Part shown: positions 1-6,259 of the stretch, piece after piece
How positions within the stretch are numbered: position 1 is the first letter of the stretch
How the letters are laid out: every line of letters begins with the position of its first letter
Source of the DNA: JBAVQS01 sp049694275
GTDB taxonomy: Bacteria > Chloroflexota > Anaerolineae > UBA4142 > SHND01
Assembly: GCA_049694275.1 (NCBI GenBank)
Contig: JBAVQS010000114.1
Location: forward strand, 1 to 30,738
Length of the DNA: 30,738 bases
Reading direction: 5' to 3'
Made by a program: the position numbers and the translations under genes
Notes under the pieces: model-generated
Told to the model about the DNA's origin: nothing
Database searches by the model: none
The model's input: the letters and a program-made list of their open reading frames with translations, nothing else

Positions 1-290
1 ACGAACGTGCGGACAAAATCAGGGAAAAGGCGGCGAAATACGCGCCCGGCGTCCGTTTTGTCGTCGTCGATTCGCCCTATCGCGCCTTTGTGCGCCCGCT
101 CCTCTCTTACATTGATGCGCTCCACAGCCAGAAACCGAATGCGTTTGTGAGCATCGTGGTGCCCGAGTTCATCCCCGCGCACTGGTGGGAGGGGTTCTTG
201 CACAACCGCACGGCCAATGTTCTGCGCAAGGCGTTCGAATTGCACCCTAACGTCGCCGTCGTGCTCGTCCCTTACCTGCTGGAAAAATAA
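1..290 (+). CDS. APC-family amino acid permease, C-terminal fragment
   Basis: The reading frame is open from base 3 of the window to a TAA at 288-290, so the gene starts upstream. The visible 95 residues match the soluble C-terminal tail of APC-superfamily permeases: a VRFVVVDSPYR strand, then RPLLSYIDAL, the VVPEFIPAHWWEGFLHNRTA block and a closing VAVVLVPYLL strand. The PEF-P--WWE-LLHN pattern is characteristic of the cytoplasmic domain following the 12-helix transporter in many Chloroflexota and Actinobacteria permeases. The transmembrane part lies outside the window, so the substrate cannot be told. The gene is followed by a hairpin terminator at 313-350. Family call is fairly sure; substrate unknown. 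Confidence 0.75.
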   Translation, partial: ERADKIREKAAKYAPGVRFVVVDSPYRAFVRPLLSYIDALHSQKPNAFVSIVVPEFIPAHWWEGFLHNRTANVLRKAFELHPNVAVVLVPYLLEK

Positions 291-312
291 ACCTGTTCCG
301 CTCGACCCTACT

Positions 313-350
313 GAAACGCCCGACTGCGTTTACTCGCAGCCGGGCGTTTC
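313..350 (+). terminator. Hairpin terminator after the permease
   Basis: A 10-bp perfect stem, GAAACGCCCG at 313-322 with CGGGCGTTTC at 341-350, encloses a second 5-bp stem CTGCG/CGCAG (324-328/335-339). It sits 23 bases after the permease stop. No long T-run follows on the plus strand, so termination strength is uncertain; the stem itself closes with TTTC. Confidence 0.6.
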
Positions 351-374
351 GTTGTCAGGACAGGGTAAAAAAGC

Positions 375-410
375 AAAAGGGCCACCTGGTGCGAGCCGGG
401 TAGCCCTTTT
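375..410 (-). terminator. Intrinsic terminator for the minus-strand Abi gene patch
   Basis: AAAAGGGC at 375-382 pairs with GCCCTTTT at 403-410, continued by an inner ACCTGG/CCGGGT stem. Read on the minus strand the stem is followed by GCTTTTTT, a proper T-tract, so it should stop transcription coming leftward from the gene ending at 562. Confidence 0.6.
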
Positions 411-436
411 GAGTATGAGCACGCTATAACAAAACG

Positions 437-461
437 ACCTAACGAGCATGAGGTGTTGGGC
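437..461. repeat. Short palindrome with two attC-like core sites
   Basis: ACCTAAC at 437-443 and GTTGGGC at 455-461 face each other across 11 bases. They match the integron core-site consensus RYYYAAC and GTTRRRY in both orientations. At 25 bp it is far too short to be a normal attC. It lies 2 bases from the larger attC-like repeat at 464-567 and may be a collapsed relative of it, or coincidence. Confidence 0.3.
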
Positions 462-463
462 CA

Positions 464-567
464 GTCTAACGGCCGGCGTTGCTGGCAAGGGCGGGACTTC
501 GCGGAAAAAGCCACCAGCGAAAGTGCGGGCAAAGCCCCGCACTTGTCCGGTGCACGCGGTGTTAGCC
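464..567 (-). repeat. attC-like imperfect inverted repeat (possible integron cassette recombination site)
   Basis: On the minus strand this 104-bp element begins GGCTAAC and ends GTTAGAC, the second a full match to the GTTRRRY core site and the first a near match to RYYYAAC. The arms pair imperfectly: the TAAC/GTTA ends, a GCG/CGC step, then CCGGACAAG against CTTGCCAG with one extra A (an extrahelical base), then GCGGG/CCCGC and CTT/AAG. Extrahelical bases and unpaired spacers are hallmarks of attC. The TAA inside GGCTAAC is the stop codon of the Abi_C gene, the usual placement of attC at the end of a cassette gene. No integrase gene is in the window, and no matching site is seen at the 5' side of the gene. 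Confidence 0.45.
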
Positions 568-1320
568 CACTTTTGAATTGCGAAACTCCCATGTTTCAAC
601 CAAAAACAATGCTACAGAACCAGCCAAATTTACCGCAAGTTCGGCATGTCGAGCCGCAGGACGAACAGGTTTTTTACCTTGTCCGTGGGCGTCTCCTAAT
701 CTGTTACGAAGCGTACCCAGCCCATTTACGATTGCAGAACAACCGCCCAATATTTGTTTGAATACGTCTTCCGTATGTTGGCCTGGCGAAAGGTTTAATT
801 CAACAGATACCAAATGATAAAGTTGGGGCAAATCGGTTTTGTTGTTATATTCAATGCTTTTTTCATCCAGAATGTGCTTACAAACTGTTTCCAGTAAAGT
901 GCGGGCGGCAGTAATCGCTCCTTCGGGGTCTGATTGTCGTCTGTCTAAAGCCTTTGCCCAAACTATTTGCACACTTTCGGCATTAATGCGTTTCAAAATT
1001 TCTGATACCGCTTGATCACTTGGCGTTTTTGAGCCGGTTTCCAAAAATTCCAGCAATGGAGTAAATTCATTCCAAATAAAAGTCCGTCTTTCTGCATAAG
1101 TTGAGAATTTATCTTTTATGAATTGCCAAAACTGCGATAAATCTCGATTAAGTTTTACCCATGACGGTATTATAGATTTGGTTGCAGTGTTATCAAGAAA
1201 ATATTGGCGTAATTCCTGATATTCTGCATTTTCAGCCTCACCATTTGTCGCAAGACTAATCAGCAAATTCTGCAAATACTGTGCTCTCTCAAAATCATTG
1301 TCTAGATGTTCCATTGACAT
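562..1320 (-). CDS. Abi_C-domain (abortive infection) protein
   Basis: The 252-residue protein has a helical N-terminal half without a family I can name. Its C-terminal half (about 135-245) matches the abortive-infection C-terminal domain: AARTLLETVCKHIL, a DLPQLYHLV segment, and LGTLRNRLGDAHG followed by a long helix. R205-N206 with H212 in that block resembles the R-N-x4-6-H catalytic motif of HEPN ribonucleases, so it may act as an RNase that shuts down an infected cell; this is inference. ATG codons at residues 1 and 3 are both possible, with no strong ribosome site. Composition is visibly more AT-rich than the conserved genes to the right, a sign of transfer. The stop codon is embedded in the attC-like repeat at 464-567. 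Confidence 0.7.
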   Translation of the reverse strand: MSMEHLDNDFERAQYLQNLLISLATNGEAENAEYQELRQYFLDNTATKSIIPSWVKLNRDLSQFWQFIKDKFSTYAERRTFIWNEFTPLLEFLETGSKTPSDQAVSEILKRINAESVQIVWAKALDRRQSDPEGAITAARTLLETVCKHILDEKSIEYNNKTDLPQLYHLVSVELNLSPGQHTEDVFKQILGGCSAIVNGLGTLRNRLGDAHGQGKKPVRPAARHAELAVNLAGSVALFLVETWEFRNSKVG

Positions 1321-1504
1321 ATTCTCGGAAGAAATGGGCTAATAGCTGGCGACGGGATTGCTGGCGGGAACTCCCTGGAAGAGCCAGTACGATCAACTGA
1401 TCCAGAGTCAGTTTTCACCCGTCACATTCTGCCCAGTGAAATCTAAATGGGTATGAGTCGTTGGGTTCAAGCATTCCAGAGTACAGGTTGGTTTCTATTC
1501 AGTT

Positions 1505-2113
1505 TTATTCCACAAAGGTTTCGTCAAAACAACCTTCCTTCAATCCTATAATTGTTTGCATTTTCTTGGCGATCTCGCGTTGGATGGGTGGCAGGTCTTT
1601 ATATACTACCTCGCGCAAGTCTTTGTTAAGTTGCGTGTACTGGTTCATGACAGCAGGGTCGTGACCAGCCAAATATTGTTTAAAAGACTGCATTGTTGTG
1701 AAGTTGGCATACGCTTCGTTCAGCCTTTCAATAAACTTGTCTATTAATTGGCACAGACCTTTGTCCAAATACAATTTGGTTTGATTGTAATAATCGATGA
1801 AATCAGCAACTGCATTAAATCCGCGCACGAGCTCTGTCTCTTGAGGCGGCGAATTACCCACCTTGTAACTGGCGAGAGCCACGCTGAAAATGTCCAGTAT
1901 TGTTGCTACATGCCTAAAGAGGCGGTCGATTACCTCGCCTTGTTTTTGGTAGACATACGAAAAACGTGTGTCATGTTCGTGAACTATTTTCTCAATTTCT
2001 CCCTGACGAGCTGCGAGTTCTGTCTGCTTGGCAGCAGTCACATACCAACTACGAATGGTAACAATCAATGTAATTGCTGAAAAAATAGTAATAAACCAAT
2101 CGGCGATGGTCAT
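1505..2113 (-). CDS. Unknown single-pass membrane protein with coiled coil, next to Abi gene
   Basis: I do not recognise a family. The 202-residue product begins MTIADWF and has one hydrophobic segment at about residues 4-22, then a charged helical stretch (KQTELAARQGEIEKIV, about 28-45) likely to be coiled coil, then an all-helical soluble domain. I chose ATG 2113 because GGGAGAG lies 8 bases upstream; an in-frame upstream ATG at 2257 would add 48 residues of low-complexity translated palindrome and is unlikely. It is AT-rich like the Abi_C gene 184 bases downstream, with the same orientation, so they may have arrived together and form a defence pair, the membrane protein acting as anchor or effector. 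Function is unproven. Confidence 0.6.
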   Translation of the reverse strand: MTIADWFITIFSAITLIVTIRSWYVTAAKQTELAARQGEIEKIVHEHDTRFSYVYQKQGEVIDRLFRHVATILDIFSVALASYKVGNSPPQETELVRGFNAVADFIDYYNQTKLYLDKGLCQLIDKFIERLNEAYANFTTMQSFKQYLAGHDPAVMNQYTQLNKDLREVVYKDLPPIQREIAKKMQTIIGLKEGCFDETFVE

Positions 2114-2149
2114 AGTACAAACTCTCCCTTCGACCCAAGTTGCGCGGTA

Positions 2150-2267
2150 GCGAGCGTGCGCCGAGTGCCGCGCAAGCGGTTTCCGCTGGAGGCGCGGCTC
2201 GGCGCCGCATCCAGCCGCCGGTTGAAACCATCGGCTGAAAAATGAAAGCGTGCTCAAGCACGCTCGC
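2150..2267. repeat. Nested palindromic intergenic element
   Basis: Outer 10-bp inverted ends GCGAGCGTGC (2150-2159) and GCACGCTCGC (2258-2267) enclose three further nested pairs in order: GGTTTC/GAAACC (2178-2183/2224-2229), GCTGGA/TCCAGC (2185-2190/2210-2215) and GCGGC/GCCGC (2194-2198/2204-2208). A separate AGCGTGCT/AGCACGCT palindrome sits at 2247-2264. The whole lies in the leader of the gene starting at 2113. Structure resembles a MITE or REP-type element; no second copy is in the window. Confidence 0.5.
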
Positions 2268-2284
2268 GCGAACCGGATGGCTCG

Positions 2285-2321
2285 ATTATAGCACCGGACG
2301 GGGAAACAAAAAACTCCCGTT
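2285..2321 (-). repeat. 37-bp direct repeat, copy 1 (contains extended -10 promoter)
   Basis: Differs from copy 2 (3154-3190) at only two positions. On the minus strand it carries TGCTATAAT, a perfect extended -10 element (TATAAT = 2285-2290), 172 bases before the gene starting at 2113. Here the repeat also supplies one arm of the terminator hairpin at 2311-2335. See copy 2. Confidence 0.65.
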
Positions 2322-2335
2322 CCGTTCGGGAGTTT
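2311..2335 (-). terminator. Intrinsic terminator of the methyltransferase gene
   Basis: AAACTCCCG (2311-2319) pairs perfectly with CGGGAGTTT (2327-2335). Read on the minus strand, the stem runs into TTTTTTG, a good T-tract, 15 bases after the methyltransferase stop codon. Confidence 0.8.
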
Positions 2336-2349
2336 CAGAATGTATCCGA

Positions 2350-3138
2350 TCAGGGGGCATTGATTGAAACGATAATAATGGGACCTGCTGATCCTTTTTC
2401 TTGACCAATCACCTTGAGCCCCTTTCCATACGCTTCAAGATCCTGCGGACTCTGGACGCCAAAAGTCCAGGCCACATCCAGACCCCACTCCATTCGGGAG
2501 TGCAGGCGAAAAAGAGTTTTCCAGATTCCCTTTGTGTATTGCTCAGGGACCATATCCAGGACCAGTTGCGAGCGATCAAACCTTTCTCCGATTTCCCTAA
2601 AAAGCCCTATCGCATCTTGTGGAGAGAACCACATGAATAGTCCTTCGGCAAGCAGGAGGAAATTCGCGTTCCCATGGCTAGTGACCTGATCGATCCATGT
2701 CGTATCCAAAACCGAGCATCCGATTGCCTCGTATCCGAGATATTCCTTCAGGAGCTCTTTTTTCAGTTCGATGACGCCGGGAAGGTCCAGCTCAATGTAC
2801 TTGCACTTTGCATTTTCAATGCGCCAGAATCTTGTATCCAATCCACAGGCGAGGTTGATGACCGTGCAGTTTGGATTGTCCGCGATGAAACGATTGGCCG
2901 CATTGTCGAAAGCCTTCCCTCTCTGTGCGCCCGCTCTGGCATCTCGTGCTTGAATCCCTTTATACATGCGCTTTTTGCTGATGATCCAACGCTTGTCTTG
3001 TTCTGGCGCGATAGAGATCAGTCTTTCCAAACAGAGAACCGCCATGGGGTCATCAAATGCCGATTGATCCTTCTCTGCTTGAACGGCGCGACAGATCAAT
3101 AAAAGAATTGCGGTTCGCGATATCGGCGATAGATTCAT
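2350..3138 (-). CDS. Leucine carboxyl methyltransferase-like (Ppm1/Tcmp family) SAM methyltransferase
   Basis: Class I SAM-dependent O-methyltransferase of about 262 residues, the usual length for bacterial LCM/Tcmp-like enzymes. Visible motifs are VINLACGLDTRFWR (SAM-binding motif I), YIELDLPGVIELKK (acidic residue after strand 2) and LLAEGLFMWFSPQDA (motif IV region), in family order; an RAxxAEKDQSAFDDP N-terminal stretch also fits. Bacterial members methylate polyketide-type or other carboxylates; the substrate here is unknown. Translation could begin at ATG 3141 or 3138; GAGGGGG at 3145-3151 gives better spacing (6) to 3138. An extended -10 lies at 3154-3162. The gene stands alone between two 37-bp direct repeats and ends in its own terminator, which looks like a mobile or duplicated unit. 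Confidence 0.8.
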   Translation of the reverse strand: MNLSPISRTAILLLICRAVQAEKDQSAFDDPMAVLCLERLISIAPEQDKRWIISKKRMYKGIQARDARAGAQRGKAFDNAANRFIADNPNCTVINLACGLDTRFWRIENAKCKYIELDLPGVIELKKELLKEYLGYEAIGCSVLDTTWIDQVTSHGNANFLLLAEGLFMWFSPQDAIGLFREIGERFDRSQLVLDMVPEQYTKGIWKTLFRLHSRMEWGLDVAWTFGVQSPQDLEAYGKGLKVIGQEKGSAGPIIIVSINAP

Positions 3139-3153
3139 CATCAACCCCCTCAA

Positions 3154-3190
3154 ATTATAGCACTGGGCGGGGAAACAAAAAACTCCCGTT
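3154..3190 (-). repeat. 37-bp direct repeat, copy 2 (promoter of methyltransferase)
   Basis: 35 of 37 bases equal copy 1 at 2285-2321, same orientation, 869 bp apart, bracketing the methyltransferase gene and its terminator. On the minus strand it ends in TGCTATAAT, a perfect extended -10 placed about 15 bases before the start codon, so the transcript would have a leader of only around ten bases. Unlike copy 1 it lacks the second arm of the terminator hairpin. Its right edge contributes the first bases of the -35 box of the divergent marR promoter. Confidence 0.65.
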
Positions 3191-3217
3191 GACGAAATGC
3201 CAGCCCCGGTATATAAT
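3189..3217 (+). promoter_or_regulatory. Sigma-70 promoter and likely MarR operator
   Basis: TTGACG (3189-3194), a 17-base spacer and TATAAT (3212-3217) form a near-consensus promoter 31 bases upstream of the MarR start. Directly over the expected transcription start lies the AT-rich run TAGTCTAACTAACTATTAG (3218-3236), with repeated CTAACTA, followed by ATTAG-GCGGG-CTAAT (3232-3246). Such repeats at the start site fit an operator for self-repression by the encoded MarR protein. Confidence 0.7.
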
Positions 3218-3247
3218 TAGTCTAACTAACTATTAGGCGGGCTAATT

Positions 3248-3706
3248 ATGAGTGCTTCAGCAAATGAGACCAGCCTCGACCTGCTCGAAACGGTTCCCGG
3301 AATCATGAACATTATCCGGGCGGAGATGCGGGCCCAACTGACTGCCGATTTGACGGTGCCCCAGTTTCGCACGTTGAATTTTTTGAACCGGCGTCCTGGT
3401 GCATCCCTGTCGGATGTTGCCGAGCATATTGGCATTACCCTCCCCTCGACCTCGGTCATGGTAGATGGGCTCGTGGCGCGCGGGCTTGTGAGCCGCGAAC
3501 CGGATGCGGTCGACCGGCGCAAAGTGACGTTGGCGCTGACCGATCTCGGGCGCTCGATGCGCGAGACGGCGCGCCAGGGGGCGCAGGCGATGCTGGCGGA
3601 GCGCCTTGCGAACTTGTCGAATGACGAACGCGAAACCATCCGCGAGGCGCTCCGCCTGCTGCGGCCGCTCTTTGCATCCGCGGTGGTTGAAGGAGAGAGG
3701 AGCTAA
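3248..3706 (+). CDS. MarR-family transcriptional regulator
   Basis: A 152-residue winged-helix regulator of the normal MarR length. The DNA-binding core is LTVPQFRTLNFLNRRPGASLSDVAEHIGITLPSTSVMVDGLVARGLVSREPDAVDRRKVTLALT, where the ASLSDVAEHIGI/STSVMVDGLVARG part is the helix-turn-helix and the DRRKV segment the wing tip. The last helices (RETARQGAQAMLAERLANLS) form the dimer interface. It is the first gene of a three-gene operon; only one base separates it from the ABC ATPase start, and AGGAGAGAGGAG at its end serves as the next ribosome site. It probably represses its own operon and is released by a compound the exporter removes, the usual logic of this arrangement; the ligand is unknown. 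Confidence 0.9.
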   Translation: MSASANETSLDLLETVPGIMNIIRAEMRAQLTADLTVPQFRTLNFLNRRPGASLSDVAEHIGITLPSTSVMVDGLVARGLVSREPDAVDRRKVTLALTDLGRSMRETARQGAQAMLAERLANLSNDERETIREALRLLRPLFASAVVEGERS

Positions 3707-3707
3707 C

Positions 3708-4505
3708 ATGCCCATTTTGGAACTGACGCATCTCGTACGGCGCTTTGGGGATTTTATTGCGGTCAACGATGTCTCGTTTTCGGTGGAACCGGGCGAGGTG
3801 TTTGGCCTGCTGGGTCCGAACGGCGCGGGCAAGACGACGACCATCAAGATGTTGACGACTTTGCTCCCGCCGACATCCGGCCAGGCGCGCATCGGGGGAT
3901 TGGACGTCGTCCACCAGGCGACGCGGGTGCGCCGGCTCATCGGCTATGTGCCGCAGATGGTTTCAGCCGACGGCACGCTGACCGGTTACGAAAACTTGCT
4001 GATCTTTGCCAAACTGTATGACCTGCCGCGCAAGGGGCGTGACGAGCGCGTGCGCGATGCCCTGGCCTTTATGGGGCTGGCCGATTCCGCCAACAAGCTG
4101 GTGCGGGAATATTCCGGCGGCATGATTCGCCGTCTCGAAATTGCGCAGTCCATGCTCCATGAGCCCCATCTCCTCTTTTTGGACGAACCGACGGTCGGGC
4201 TGGACCCGTTAGCGCGCCGCGCGGTGTGGGAACGCATCGACGAACTGCGCCGCGAGTACGGCACGACGATCCTGCTGACCACCCATTATATGGAGGAGGC
4301 CGATAGCCTCTGCAAGCGCGTGGCAATCATGCACCGCGGGAAGATTGCGGCGGTCGGAACGCCGGAGGAATTGAAAACTGCCATTGGCGGGAACGGCAAG
4401 ACGCTCGACGATGTATTTGCACATTATACAGGCGAAGAGCTGGAATCAGGAGGAACTTTCCGTGAGACCTTTAGAACAAGACGTACTGCGCAGCGGCTTG
4501 GCTAG
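3708..4505 (+). CDS. DrrA-like ABC transporter ATP-binding protein
   Basis: Cytoplasmic ATPase of an ABC-2 type exporter, 265 residues. Walker A GPNGAGKT at 36-43, signature YSGGM at 135-139, Walker B LLFLDEP at 155-161 and switch His193 in TTHYMEEAD. The C-terminal GNGKTLDDVFAHYTG tail is typical of daunorubicin-resistance-type (DrrA) subunits. ATG 3708 is chosen because it follows a strong GGAGAGAGGAG site and begins the conserved MPILELTHL strand; longer readings upstream run through marR in another frame. The end overlaps the permease start by 44 bases, so the two are translationally coupled. Substrate is likely a drug, lipid or polyketide-like molecule, but nothing in the sequence fixes it. 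Confidence 0.9.
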   Translation: MPILELTHLVRRFGDFIAVNDVSFSVEPGEVFGLLGPNGAGKTTTIKMLTTLLPPTSGQARIGGLDVVHQATRVRRLIGYVPQMVSADGTLTGYENLLIFAKLYDLPRKGRDERVRDALAFMGLADSANKLVREYSGGMIRRLEIAQSMLHEPHLLFLDEPTVGLDPLARRAVWERIDELRREYGTTILLTTHYMEEADSLCKRVAIMHRGKIAAVGTPEELKTAIGGNGKTLDDVFAHYTGEELESGGTFRETFRTRRTAQRLG

Positions 4506-5313
4506 CCCGAGCATTCTGCCAGCCGACAACATTCTGACTGCGCTCATCAGTTTTATCCGCAAGACGCTCGTCATTACCGAACTGGAGATTCGCAAGCTGC
4601 GTCATGACGCGACCGATCTCGTGACCCGCGCGATTCAACCCGCGTTGTGGTTGCTGGTCTTTGGACAGGTGTTCACCCAGTTTCGTGCGATCCCGACCGG
4701 CTCACTGCGGTATATCGACTTTATGGCGCCCGGTATCCTGGCGCAGAGCGTCCTCTTTATCGCCATTTTTTATGGGATCGCCATCATCTGGGAACGGGAC
4801 CTGGGGATTCTGCACAAGTTTCTCGCCAGCCCGACGCCGCGCCCTGCGCTGGTCCTCGGCAAAGCGATCTCGGCCGGCGTTCGAGCCCTGTCGCAGGCGG
4901 TGATTATCTATGTGCTGGCGCTGGTGCTCGGCGTGCAGGTGGACTGGAATCCATTGGCGCTACTCGGGGTCTTGTTCGTCGTCTTTCTCGGCGCGGGACT
5001 CTTTGCGACCTTTTCGCTCATCATCGCCTGTGTCGTCAAGACGCGCGAGCGCTTTATGGGGATCGGCCAGGTGCTCACCATGCCGCTCTTTTTCGCGAGC
5101 AACGCCATCTATCCGATCTCGATCATGCCCCCCTGGCTCCAGTTCATCTCGCACATCAACCCGCTCACGTATGAGGTGGACGCCCTGCGCGACCTGATGC
5201 TCGCGGGCGGCGTCAGCACCTTTGGCATCGGCCTCGACCTCGGCGTCCTCGTCGTGGCGCTCGCCATTCTGGTGGCGATTGGCTCCTGGCTCTATCCGAA
5301 GGTCGTGATCTAG
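4462..5313 (+). CDS. ABC-2 type transporter permease (DrrB-like)
   Basis: Membrane partner of the ATPase just upstream, 283 residues with about six hydrophobic helices (for example ALWLLVFGQVF, GILAQSVLFIAIFYGIAII, VIIYVLALVLGV, LLGVLFVVFLGAGLFATFSLIIACV, and a closing LGVLVVALAILVAIGSWLY). The signature FASNAIYPISIMPPWL followed by ISHINPLTYEVDALRDLM is diagnostic of ABC-2/DrrB permeases. I start it at GTG 4462, 7 bases after AGGAGGA; the in-frame ATG at 4384 lies well inside the ATPase gene and lacks a ribosome site. Last gene of the marR operon, followed by a hairpin at 5335-5369. Confidence 0.88.
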   Translation: MRPLEQDVLRSGLASPSILPADNILTALISFIRKTLVITELEIRKLRHDATDLVTRAIQPALWLLVFGQVFTQFRAIPTGSLRYIDFMAPGILAQSVLFIAIFYGIAIIWERDLGILHKFLASPTPRPALVLGKAISAGVRALSQAVIIYVLALVLGVQVDWNPLALLGVLFVVFLGAGLFATFSLIIACVVKTRERFMGIGQVLTMPLFFASNAIYPISIMPPWLQFISHINPLTYEVDALRDLMLAGGVSTFGIGLDLGVLVVALAILVAIGSWLYPKVVI

Positions 5314-5334
5314 CCGCACTTGGGCGAGAATCAA

Positions 5335-5369
5335 AAACGGGACCGGCCTGTAAAAGGTCAGTCCCGTTT
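5335..5369. terminator. Shared terminator between converging operons
   Basis: AAACGGGAC (5335-5343) pairs with GTCCCGTTT (5361-5369). On the minus strand the stem is followed by TTGATTC after a TTTTT run, making it a good terminator for the cytochrome operon; it also sits 21 bases after the permease stop and can serve the plus strand, with a weaker tail. Confidence 0.75.
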
Positions 5370-5403
5370 GGCGCGAGTGCGAGTTTACTCTTTTGCGGCT
5401 CTA

Positions 5404-6234
5404 TTATCTGCCGCCTAACGTGCCGAGAAATGCGTTCAGGTCGGACAACTGGGCGTCGGTAATCTGGTCCGGGCTGTAGGCGGGCATGCCGGGCCGCCCG
5501 CGCCGCACCGTGTCGGACCCCTCGCCTCTGCCGCCACGCAATCCGAGCTCACTGCCCGCGTTTCCGGCCGGCCCGTGGCAGTTCTGACAGCCCGCGGCAA
5601 AATAGACTGCCGCGCCGCGATGGATGGCATCGCCGTTCGGGTCCGCCATCGCCAGTTGCTCAGTCGTCGGCGTGGGGATGTCCAGCGGGCCGCCCCGGAA
5701 CGAAGTGGGCGCGGTCCCGCTTGGGTTGTCCTTGAAAGAGCGCGTATACGAGACCAGGCTCCAGATCATCTGGTCACTGTACTGATTGCCAAAGCCCGGC
5801 ATCCCGGCAAAGCTGAGCCCGTTCTTGATGATCCAGAACAGTTCGGCGTCGCTCTTGCCCTGTGTGTCGCTTGCGCGCAGGTCGGTCGCCGGCGGATAGA
5901 TCGCCTGGCCGAATATTCCCTTGCCATCCCCGTTCGCCCCGTGACACATTGAGCACGAGCCGGTATAGGCCAGCCGCCCGGATTCGTTCGCGCGCGGATT
6001 GGCCGCCAACGGATTTTGCGCCGAACCGGCCTGGGTTTTGACGGCCAGCCCGACTGCGATATCGCCGTAGAGCTTTTCCAACGGCAAATCGTTGCGATGG
6101 CCGAGCGCCAACGGCATCCCCACAAAGACGGTCAGGAGGAGCGCGCCCGCGCCCCCAATCAGCAGGCCAACCAGGAGCAAGAGCCAGTTGGTCTTACGCT
6201 TGGGTTGATCCACACTCGGTTTGGTCTCCGTCAT
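5404..6234 (-). CDS. Membrane-anchored dihaem cytochrome c
   Basis: A 276-residue protein with an uncleaved-looking N-terminal anchor (WLLLLVGLLIGGAGALLLTVFVGM, about 17-40) after a basic stretch, then two class I cytochrome c domains. Haem sites are CSMCH at 94-98 and CQNCH at 216-220; likely sixth-ligand Met residues are in GMPGFG (Met145) and GMPAYS (Met250). Both domains carry the NGDGKG or GPAGNAG loop after CxxCH. The bulk would face outside the membrane and accept or pass electrons. It is the last gene of the minus-strand redox module, 25 bases after the RnfD-reductase fusion, so it is probably the end acceptor or the relay to an outside acceptor. Partner is inferred from context only. 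Confidence 0.88.
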   Translation of the reverse strand: MTETKPSVDQPKRKTNWLLLLVGLLIGGAGALLLTVFVGMPLALGHRNDLPLEKLYGDIAVGLAVKTQAGSAQNPLAANPRANESGRLAYTGSCSMCHGANGDGKGIFGQAIYPPATDLRASDTQGKSDAELFWIIKNGLSFAGMPGFGNQYSDQMIWSLVSYTRSFKDNPSGTAPTSFRGGPLDIPTPTTEQLAMADPNGDAIHRGAAVYFAAGCQNCHGPAGNAGSELGLRGGRGEGSDTVRRGRPGMPAYSPDQITDAQLSDLNAFLGTLGGR

Positions 6235-6259
6235 AACTCTCCTTGAATGATTGCCGGGC

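Noticed and set aside
2114..2257. Longer N-terminus for the 202-residue membrane protein
   Set aside because: The added residues come from the nested palindrome and have no protein-like character; the ribosome site favours ATG 2113.
4384..4461. Longer start for the ABC permease
   Set aside because: This stretch lies in the ATPase gene in another frame, has no ribosome site, and the GTG at 4462 has AGGAGGA at good spacing.
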